Assembly (NCBI GenBank): GCA_964581885.1
Contig: CAZOPS010000019.1
Coordinates: forward strand, 1-12,312
Source: JAYEID01 sp964581885
GTDB taxonomy: Bacteria > Patescibacteriota > WWE3 > JAUXAW01 > JAYEID01
Length of the DNA stretch: 12,312 nt
Direction of reading: 5' to 3'
Both the position numbers and the translations under genes were made by a program. Below are positions 7,479 to 12,312 of this stretch, one piece after another; position 1 is the stretch's first letter, and every line of letters starts with the position of its first letter. The notes under the pieces were generated by a model. That model saw only the letters and a list, made by a program, of their open reading frames with translations. It was not told the DNA's origin and searched no databases.

Positions 7479-7512
7479 TTTTCAACAAAGACATCTTCAG
7501 AAAAACATCAAT

Positions 7513-7546
7513 CCTTTTAAATTTTCAAACCTTTTAAATTTACAAA
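7513..7546. repeat. Tandem 17-bp duplication upstream of uvrC
   Basis: Two abutting 17-base units, CCTTTTAAATTTTCAAA (7513-7529) and CCTTTTAAATTTACAAA (7530-7546), differ at one position. Each contains an AT-rich dyad. They lie between the uvrC promoter and the heptamer array. The low complexity makes functional meaning uncertain. Confidence 0.7.
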
Positions 7547-7561
7547 CACGGAGCATATGGC

Positions 7562-7732
7562 GTGTAATATGCAATATGTAGCATGCAGCATGCANNNNNN
7601 NNNNNNNNNNNNNNNNNNNNNNNNNNNNNNNNNNNNNNNNNNNNNNNNNNNNNNNNNNNNNNNNNNNNNNNNNNNNNNNNNNNNNNNNNNNNNNAACATG
7701 CAACATGCAGCATATAATATGTTGCATTGCGC
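7562..7732. repeat. Heptanucleotide tandem repeat array (consensus ATGCARC) interrupted by an assembly gap
   Basis: In register on the left are GTGTAAT, ATGCAAT, ATGTAGC, ATGCAGC and a partial ATGCA (7562-7594). On the right are ..AAC, ATGCAAC, ATGCAGC, ATATAAT, ATGTTGC and ATTGCGC (7695-7732). Units nearest the gap are cleanest and outer units decay. The array lies in the 425-base space between the divergent uvrC and orphan gene 2. Apart from the uvrC-side duplication and the orphan gene 2 promoter, I see nothing else in that space. Confidence 0.85.
7595..7694. other. Assembly gap (100 Ns)
   Basis: Exactly 100 undetermined bases, the conventional placeholder for a scaffold join of unknown length. 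It sits inside the heptamer array, which explains why assembly failed there. Reading frames drawn across it have no meaning. Confidence 0.99.
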
Positions 7733-7775
7733 GTTGTGTGCTGGTTATTATGTAAAGTGTTGGTATATAGGGATT

Positions 7776-7803
7776 TTGCGAAGAGGCTTTTTTGTGTTAT
7801 AGT
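7776..7803 (+). promoter_or_regulatory. Promoter of orphan gene 2
   Basis: TTGCGA (7776-7781) serves as a fair -35 box, separated by 16 bases from TATAGT (7798-7803). TGT directly precedes TATAGT, giving an extended -10, TGTTATAGT. Transcription would start near 7810, leaving a leader of about 79 bases before the ATG at 7889. The -10 to ATG distance is within one base of that of orphan gene 1. Confidence 0.55.
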
Positions 7804-7888
7804 TTGGTTACTCTTTTTTGGTCTGTTTGCCGTATTTGGTTGTTCAAGGATAGAGATGTTTAACGAGTAAGAGTTAGGAGGTGCAGAA

Positions 7889-8143
7889 ATGAAAGTTGGG
7901 TTCAAAGATATTAATGGGCGGTTTCTTGGTCTGGTTGTTTTTGAGACCCAAGAGGTAATTCTTGGTGCAGATGATGCTGAAGCAGACATCGTTCTTTCCT
8001 TCCAAGATCCAACCAGTTTTGACCGCTTGCGGCATGAACTGGAATATAGGGTGCTTGACCCAACCCAGATTATCGGCATGTTAGTACGTTCATTACTCAT
8101 TACCTCTACGGAATTGAGAGCCAAACGACTAGAAAGATTGTAA
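7889..8143 (+). CDS. Orphan small protein 2 (84 aa, unknown function)
   Basis: I do not recognise this family. A near-perfect Shine-Dalgarno sequence (AGGAGG, 7876-7881) lies seven bases before the ATG, and the TAA stop is followed after about 20 bases by a strong terminator. This supports a real, well-translated gene. The product is soluble with no signal peptide. Its first half reads as alternating beta strands (KVGFKDINGRFLGLVVF, then EVILG and ADIVLSF). The second half looks helical and ends in a basic helix (ELRAKRLERL). It is rich in Leu, Val, Asp and Glu and has no Cys. The segment EVILGADDAEADIVLSF faintly resembles the start of an FHA domain, but the length and the missing Arg/Ser/His residues argue against that. 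It lies convergent with uvrA, whose stop codon is just past the terminator. Confidence 0.82.
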   Translation: MKVGFKDINGRFLGLVVFETQEVILGADDAEADIVLSFQDPTSFDRLRHELEYRVLDPTQIIGMLVRSLLITSTELRAKRLERL

Positions 8144-8160
8144 CGGTGAGTTTTCAGTTC

Positions 8161-8196
8161 AAGGAAAGGGTAGCTCCCCACGCCCTTTCCTTTTTT
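8161..8196 (+). terminator. Rho-independent terminator of orphan gene 2
   Basis: The perfect 8-bp stem GGAAAGGG / CCCTTTCC (8163-8170 with 8183-8190) has a 12-base loop and is followed by six T residues. It lies between the convergent ends of orphan gene 2 and uvrA. On the minus strand only a TT follows the stem, so any effect on uvrA messages is likely weak. Confidence 0.9.
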
Positions 8197-11119
8197 ATTT
8201 GTAGTCTTTTAATGCCTTTCCAGTATACGAGCGCTCGCAGTTTATAATTTTTCCAGGCGTTCCTGTAAATAGTACTTCTCCACCACGCTCTCCGCCTTCT
8301 GGTCCAAGATCAATAATCCAATCTGAGTTTTTAATAAGGTCTAAGTTGTGTTCAATTACTAAAACAGTATTTCCTCTTGCAACTAGGCGGTGTAGAACAA
8401 CTAGTAATTTGTTCAAATCATCAGGATGAAGTCCAATTGTAGGCTCGTCTAAAATGTAGAAGGTATGCCCCTTAGGCTTTTTGGATAATTCTTTTGCAAG
8501 TTTAACTCTTTGTGCCTCTCCTCCAGATAAAGTAGGTGCTGGTTGTCCTAGCTGAATATAATCTAAGCCTACGTCACTTAGTGTTTTTAATCTCCTGACC
8601 AAAGGGTCAATGCGGTCAAAAAAACTAAGAGCTTCACCAACAGTCATATCTAAAACATCTTTTATTGACTTCCCTCGATATTTTATTTCCAAGACTTGGT
8701 GGCTATATCTGGCGCCATCGCAAACTTCACAAGTGACATAGATATCAGGGAGAAATTGCATTTCGATTTTTTCTTCTCCCTGACCTTCGCAAGCTTCGCA
8801 ACGGCCTCCTTTAGTATTAAAAGAAAAATGTCCTTTATCAAACCCCCGCAACCTAGCCTCTTTAGTTCTAGCAAAAGCTTTTCGAATATAATCAAATGCT
8901 CCTGTGTAGGTTGCGGGGTTGGACCGAGGAGTTTGCCCAATTGGTGACTGATCTATTTCGTAGATTTTTTCTACAAATTCAGTTCCAAGAAGACCATCAT
9001 GATTTCCAGGAGAATGATCAATTTTTAAGCCTAATTCCCTACGAAGACTTCGATGCAATGTCTCTTGAACTAAGGTTGATTTTCCACTCCCAGAAACTCC
9101 AGTGACTGACACGAACTTACCTAGGGGTATGTCTACATCAATGTTTTTTAAATTGTATTCTCTTGCTCCAACAACGGTTAAAAATTTTTCCTCTCGATTT
9201 CTTCTTTTTCCGTCTTTAAGCTTGGGGTTTGCTTTTTTAACACTGGAAACAGATACTTTTTTTCTTCTTGTTAGATAGTCACCTGTAATAGAATTTTTAT
9301 TGTCTTTAATATCTTCTGGGGTACCATTAGCTACTACTTCACCTCCCCATTTACCACCTCCCGGTCCAAAATCAATAACATAGTCAGCTTCCTCTATTGT
9401 AAGTGGATCGTGTTCCACAACAATCACTGTATTATCTAGGTCACGCAAGCCTTTGAGGGTATTAACCAACTTTTCCATATCTCTGTAGTGAAGGCCTACT
9501 GATGGTTCGTCTAGTACATAAACAACTCCGGACAATCCAGACCCAATTTGGGAAGCGAGACGAATTCTTTGCGCTTCTCCACCAGAGAGGGTTGCTGCTG
9601 CCCGACTTAAAGTAAGATAAGAAAGACCTACAGAATTTAAGAATTTAAGTCGAGAAAGTATTTCTCTAATTATTGGTTTTGCAATTTGCCCTTCCCTTTC
9701 CGTTATATTCTGTTTTAGATTTTCAATACAATCTAGGCTATTTTTAATACTGTCTTCTGTAAATTCAGCAATATTTCTTCCAGCAATGGTTACCGAGCGA
9801 GTTTCTTTTCTCAACCTGGTTCCCTTACAGCGAGGGCAAGTTTCGTGAATCATGTATTTTTCTAAGTGATTTCTAATTCTAGAAGAGCTGGTTTCTTCGT
9901 ATCTTTCTTCTATCTTTTCTACTACACCAGGAAAGGTTTCTGTAAAACTTGTTTTTTCACCGGTTCTGTTTCTTCCTTTTACCAGGTACTTTTGATCTCC
10001 TGTGCCATTAATAAGCAGGTCTTTTTGTTTAGCTGTTAAAGTGCCTAATGGTTGGTTTAAGGTAAATCCATGCTCCTTTGCTGCTGAAGCAAGTAATTTC
10101 TGGTACCATGTATCTTTTATTGTTAATTGTGATAGAGGGAGCACACCACCCTCTTCGACACTTAAGCGAGGATTAAGTATTTGTTCTTTGTCCACTTTAA
10201 GTTTAGTTCCTAAGCCCTCACATTCTGGGCAAGCCCCGTGCGGGGAGTTGAAGGAAAAACTGCGCGGCTCAAGTTCTTGTAAACTAATATTGCAGTGAGG
10301 ACAAGCAAAAAGCTCCGAGAAAAGGTGGTCTTCCAAGTCTTCGGGTTTTTTGGGAAAATCAAAACTTGAATCTTTTACTTCAGAGACTATTACTTCGCCG
10401 CCAGCTAAGTTTAAGGATTGAGAAACCGAATCTGTCAGTCGCGATAATTGATCATTTTTTTCTGTTAATACTAATCTATCAACTACAGCTTCAATTGAAT
10501 GCCGATTAGTCTTTAATAAAACAAAATCTTCGTCTAAATCACGTATTTCTCCATCGACACGAGCTCGAGAAAAGCCTTGATTTTTTAAATTCTCAAAAAG
10601 ACTGGAGTACTCCCCTTTCCTGTCTTTTACTAATGGAGCAAGCACTAGTATTCGTGTTCCTTTGCTTGAATTGTTGTTTTTATTTTGTATTAGCTCTTCG
10701 TAAATTGAATTTACAATTTCATCTACACTTTGACGCATTACTTCTCTTCCGCACTGGGGACAGTGGGGATGGCCAATTCTGGAATAAAGAAGTCGCAAAA
10801 AGTCATAGATTTCGGTAATAGTTCCTACTGTGGATCTGGGGTTGTGAAATGGTTTCTTTTGGCTAATTGCAATAGAAGGAGATAAACCTTGAATAGATTC
10901 AACTTCCGGGTTTGCTTGTACTCCCAAAAATTGCCTGGCGTAAGACGATAGTGACTCTACGTAGCGTCGTTGTCCCTCTGCGTAGATTGTATCTAGAGCC
11001 AGACTGGATTTACCACTACCGGAAACGCCGGTAAAAACAACCAGCTTGTTCTTGGGAATATCAACATTGATATCTTTGAGATTATGCTTTTTTGCTCCTC
11101 TGATTTTTATGTGTTTCAT
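8195..11119 (-). CDS. uvrA: Excinuclease ABC subunit A (UvrA)
   Basis: UvrA is the dimeric ABC-type ATPase that scans DNA for bulky lesions and loads UvrB. At 974 residues it is a full-length canonical form. NBD1 has Walker A GVSGSGKS at 31-38, signature LSGGEAQ at 511-517 and Walker B VLDEPS at about 535-540. NBD2 has Walker A at 674-681, signature at 864-870 and Walker B ILDEPT at about 889-894. Zinc ligands are Cys273/276/297/300 and Cys774/777/797/800. Two further CxxC pairs sit at 120/123 and 428/431. The ATG at 11119 is set by the conserved start MKHIKIRGAKKHNLK. It has no Shine-Dalgarno sequence and overlaps the stop of an upstream mini-ORF as ATGA. It lies 223 bases downstream of uvrB in a leader with several hairpins, so translation is probably coupled or structure-dependent. 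Confidence 0.98.
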   Translation of the reverse strand: MKHIKIRGAKKHNLKDINVDIPKNKLVVFTGVSGSGKSSLALDTIYAEGQRRYVESLSSYARQFLGVQANPEVESIQGLSPSIAISQKKPFHNPRSTVGTITEIYDFLRLLYSRIGHPHCPQCGREVMRQSVDEIVNSIYEELIQNKNNNSSKGTRILVLAPLVKDRKGEYSSLFENLKNQGFSRARVDGEIRDLDEDFVLLKTNRHSIEAVVDRLVLTEKNDQLSRLTDSVSQSLNLAGGEVIVSEVKDSSFDFPKKPEDLEDHLFSELFACPHCNISLQELEPRSFSFNSPHGACPECEGLGTKLKVDKEQILNPRLSVEEGGVLPLSQLTIKDTWYQKLLASAAKEHGFTLNQPLGTLTAKQKDLLINGTGDQKYLVKGRNRTGEKTSFTETFPGVVEKIEERYEETSSSRIRNHLEKYMIHETCPRCKGTRLRKETRSVTIAGRNIAEFTEDSIKNSLDCIENLKQNITEREGQIAKPIIREILSRLKFLNSVGLSYLTLSRAAATLSGGEAQRIRLASQIGSGLSGVVYVLDEPSVGLHYRDMEKLVNTLKGLRDLDNTVIVVEHDPLTIEEADYVIDFGPGGGKWGGEVVANGTPEDIKDNKNSITGDYLTRRKKVSVSSVKKANPKLKDGKRRNREEKFLTVVGAREYNLKNIDVDIPLGKFVSVTGVSGSGKSTLVQETLHRSLRRELGLKIDHSPGNHDGLLGTEFVEKIYEIDQSPIGQTPRSNPATYTGAFDYIRKAFARTKEARLRGFDKGHFSFNTKGGRCEACEGQGEEKIEMQFLPDIYVTCEVCDGARYSHQVLEIKYRGKSIKDVLDMTVGEALSFFDRIDPLVRRLKTLSDVGLDYIQLGQPAPTLSGGEAQRVKLAKELSKKPKGHTFYILDEPTIGLHPDDLNKLLVVLHRLVARGNTVLVIEHNLDLIKNSDWIIDLGPEGGERGGEVLFTGTPGKIINCERSYTGKALKDYK

Positions 11120-11154
11120 TTATTTAAGTTGCTTGCCACGTGGTCCCGTTTCAT
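11116..11154 (-). CDS. Mini-ORF 2 in the uvrA leader (12 codons)
   Basis: This short frame begins with an ATG that overlaps the TGA of mini-ORF 1 (ATGA, 11151-11154). It encodes MKRDHVASNLNK and ends with a TGA that overlaps the uvrA ATG, again as ATGA (11116-11119). It resembles no family. Its interest is positional: it links mini-ORF 1 to uvrA by two stop/start overlaps. There is no ribosome binding site, so translation would depend on reinitiation. Chance overlap is possible at this length. Confidence 0.35.
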   Translation of the reverse strand: MKRDHVASNLNK

Positions 11155-11183
11155 TGGGACTTTACGTGGTGCTTTTTTGCACC
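11136..11183 (-). promoter_or_regulatory. Two overlapping hairpins in the uvrA leader
   Basis: One hairpin pairs CCACGT with ACGTGG (11136-11141, 11164-11169) and GTCCC with GGGAC (11143-11147, 11156-11160), holding the mini-ORF 1 stop and the mini-ORF 2 start in its loop. The other pairs GGTGC with GCACC (11168-11172, 11179-11183) around six A residues in the message. They share bases 11168-11169, so full formation of both is excluded. The layout resembles leader-peptide control, but no regulator or terminator is evident. Confidence 0.5.
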
Positions 11184-11204
11184 GCGTACTTTGATATTTT
11201 TCAT
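11151..11204 (-). CDS. Mini-ORF 1 in the uvrA leader: 17 codons mimicking the UvrA N-terminus
   Basis: The encoded peptide begins MKNIKVRGAKKHHVK and ends SQ before TGA. Against the UvrA start MKHIKIRGAKKHNLK it is identical at 11 of 15 positions and conservative at the rest. DNA identity is only about 31 of 45 bases, including synonymous changes such as CGC versus AGA. Similarity stops exactly where the frame ends, before any Walker motif. It is either the stub of a second, diverged uvrA copy or a leader peptide. No Shine-Dalgarno sequence is visible. Codons 9-11 (GCA AAA AAG) form a dnaX-type slippery heptamer just before a stem-loop, but uvrA has the same codons. Confidence 0.5.
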   Translation of the reverse strand: MKNIKVRGAKKHHVKSQ

Positions 11205-11226
11205 AACTAGACTTATTTTTTTGATC

Positions 11227-11272
11227 GTTAAGTATTGTAAATTCCGTGAAACAACTCTTTACGATACTTTAC
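11227..11272. repeat. Imperfect inverted repeat between uvrB and uvrA
   Basis: GTTAAGTATTGTAAA (11227-11241) and TTTACGATACTTTAC (11258-11272) are complementary at 13 of 15 positions around a 16-base loop. No T run follows on the minus strand, so it is not an obvious uvrB terminator. It could be an RNA processing stem or an operator. Two near-identical 12-mers, ACTAGACTTATT (11206-11217) and ACGAGACTTATT (11305-11316), flank it. Confidence 0.55.
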
Positions 11273-11342
11273 TATGCTTAACTACGCTTGTCGGTTGCGC
11301 AAAGACGAGACTTATTAGTTTAAATTACGTTACGAATTCGCG

Positions 11343-12167
11343 CTACAGGCTCTGTTGCGCTTCGCGTATTTTATCACGGAGCTCGGCTGCTTTTTCAAAA
11401 TCTAGTTCTTCTGCTGCTTCGCGCATTTCCCTTTCCCATTCCCAAATCTTGTTTTCTAGCTCATAGGGCGGCATTTCCCGCCAAGCTTCACCTGCGGCAG
11501 TGCTTTCCTCATCCTTAAGTTGGGTAATAATTCTTTCTCGAATTGGTTTTTGAATTGATTGAGGATTTATATTGTGTTCCTGGTTATACTCTTTTTGGAC
11601 TTTCCTTCGGCGTTCAATTTCTTCAATTGCTCTGTTCATAGATCCTGTTATTTTATCTGCGTACAAAATTGCTTTGCCTTCTTCGTGACGTGCTGCTCTT
11701 CCCATGGTTTGGATAAGTGCCGTATCACTTCTTAGAAAACCTTCTTTATCAGCGTCTAAAATTGCAACTAAGGAAACTTCAGGTAAGTCGAGACCCTCCC
11801 TCAGTAAGTTTATCCCAACCACGACGTCGTACTTCCCTCTTCTAAGATCTGCTAAAATGTCGCTTCTTTCTAAAGTATCAATTTCACTGTGTAGATAGTG
11901 CGTCCGAATAGGTTTTTCATTTTTATATGAAGGAACTAGATGCTCCAGCTTATCTCTATTCCCCAAATAGTCAGACAAATCTTCTGCCATTCTCTTTGTG
12001 AGGGTTGTAACCAAAACTCTTTCCCCCTGGTTCTTACGTTTGATTATTTCTTTGACTAAATTTTCAATTTGGTTTTCCGTTGATTCTACTTCTATTTCTG
12101 GGTCCAATAATCCCGTGGGCCGGATCAGTTGTTCTACAACACCGTTGTGAGCATCGATAGATGTCAC
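11343..12167 (-). CDS. uvrB: Excinuclease ABC subunit B (UvrB), C-terminal part; 5' portion missing or disrupted
   Basis: UvrB is the helicase-like damage-verification subunit that UvrA loads and UvrC binds. The recognisable part starts at GVVEQLIRPTGLLDPEIEV and runs through helicase domain 2. It includes LVTTLTKRMAEDL, YLHSEIDTLERSDIL, VVGINLLREGLDLPEVSL, LDADKEGFLRS and the arginine-finger motif QTMGRAARHEEGKAILYADK. A C-terminal UVR domain (REMREAAEELDFEKAAELRDKI) follows, the partner of the UVR motif in UvrC. Walker A, the beta-hairpin and the DESH region are absent, so about 400 N-terminal residues are missing. The frame stays open to the window edge, but from about 12155 rightward the residues are not UvrB-like and GC content jumps. 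The GTG at 12167 is merely the first possible start in the sequence; I do not believe it is the true one. Confidence 0.9.
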   Translation of the reverse strand: MTSIDAHNGVVEQLIRPTGLLDPEIEVESTENQIENLVKEIIKRKNQGERVLVTTLTKRMAEDLSDYLGNRDKLEHLVPSYKNEKPIRTHYLHSEIDTLERSDILADLRRGKYDVVVGINLLREGLDLPEVSLVAILDADKEGFLRSDTALIQTMGRAARHEEGKAILYADKITGSMNRAIEEIERRRKVQKEYNQEHNINPQSIQKPIRERIITQLKDEESTAAGEAWREMPPYELENKIWEWEREMREAAEELDFEKAAELRDKIREAQQSL

Positions 12168-12312
12168 TCTGGAACCCCGGTCTGCCGGGGTGATAGAGTC
12201 TTTCTTTGGTCCGTTCCCGTTCGGCCCCCCAGTCCCGCTCAGTGCGACTCCGGGCCGAGATTCTCGCCTTTTCGGCGAGTCGCCGGAGAGGCGACTATCG
12301 CTTGCTCCAGAA
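12166..12312. other. GC-rich, hairpin-dense segment replacing the expected uvrB sequence
   Basis: A hand count of 12181-12300 gives 77 G/C of 120 (64%), against about 40% in neighbouring uvrB. Four inverted repeats nearly fill it. ACTCT/AGAGT encloses ACCCCGG/CCGGGGT (12166-12199). TCGGCCC/GGGCCGA encloses AGTC/GACT (12221-12258). CTCGCC/GGCGAG lies at 12263-12279, and AGTCGCC/GGCGACT at 12278-12296. The last two share two bases. In the uvrB frame it is open but reads as low-complexity Gly/Pro/Ser/Arg. It may be a structured RNA, the edge of an inserted element, or an assembly chimera; I recognise no family. Confidence 0.65.

Noticed and set aside
7562..7732. CRISPR array
   Set aside because: The repeat unit is 7 bases with no spacers, and no cas genes are present.
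7889..8143. FHA domain in orphan protein 2
   Set aside because: EVILGADDAEADIVLSF recalls the FHA start, but the Arg and the Ser/His motif are missing and the protein is too short for the fold.
7497..8181. Open frames reading across the N gap
   Set aside because: They arise from the heptamer repeat and undetermined bases; no start signal, codon bias or conserved protein is seen.
8161..8196. Bidirectional terminator also serving uvrA
   Set aside because: On the minus strand only two T residues follow the stem, so a strong effect on uvrA messages is unlikely.
10002..10298. Plus-strand frame opposite uvrA
   Set aside because: It lies wholly within the conserved uvrA coding sequence and shows no independent signals.
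12150..12312. Intein in UvrB, suggested by HN directly before the UvrB-like sequence
   Set aside because: The residue after HN is Gly, not the Cys, Ser or Thr needed for splicing, and the upstream residues are low-complexity with no intein block.
12166..12312. 3' end of a group II intron interrupting uvrB
   Set aside because: A terminal hairpin followed by GAC is present, but no domain V hairpin of the AGC...GNTTC type precedes it, so the call is not supported.

Overview
The window looks like one scaffold from an uncultured, AT-rich bacterium. A Candidate Phyla Radiation (Patescibacteria) genome is my best guess, from the compact Lys/AAA-rich genes, the UvrC without its C-terminal helix-hairpin-helix domain, and large genes with no visible Shine-Dalgarno sequence. 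No rRNA or ribosomal protein gene is present to settle this. Positions 7595-7694 are exactly 100 Ns, an assembly gap.

Seven recognisable genes lie on the minus strand. From right to left in order of transcription they are the C-terminal part of uvrB, full-length uvrA, uvrC, tldD, pmbA (tldE), rarA (mgsA) and thiI. UvrA, UvrB and UvrC together form the nucleotide-excision-repair damage recognition and incision machinery. RarA is a clamp-loader-like AAA+ ATPase for stalled forks. TldD/TldE is a heterodimeric zinc protease. ThiI is the tRNA s4U / thiazole sulfur-transfer enzyme. Two small plus-strand orphan genes (1302-1628 and 7889-8143) are interspersed. Each has its own extended -10 promoter, a leader of about 78 nt, a Shine-Dalgarno sequence and a rho-independent terminator.

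Region by region: thiI (22-1203), a shared divergent promoter (about 1200-1220), orphan gene 1 with its terminator, rarA, an intergenic palindrome (3113-3160), the pmbA/tldD pair 10 bases apart, and uvrC carrying an in-frame 74-bp palindromic element related to the intergenic palindrome. Next come a heptanucleotide tandem repeat broken by the assembly gap, orphan gene 2 with its terminator, uvrA, a 223-bp structured uvrA leader, the uvrB 3' part, and a GC-rich hairpin-dense segment that replaces the expected uvrB sequence at the right edge.

The observations most worth following are these. (1) The uvrA leader holds a 17-codon mini-ORF that copies the first 15 residues of UvrA. It connects to uvrA through a second mini-ORF and two successive ATGA stop/start overlaps. 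(2) A palindromic repeat family occurs once between genes and once translated inside UvrC. (3) uvrB is abruptly replaced by a structured GC-rich sequence. (4) The two orphan genes share the same promoter/leader/terminator architecture. All functional readings of these are inferences from sequence alone.
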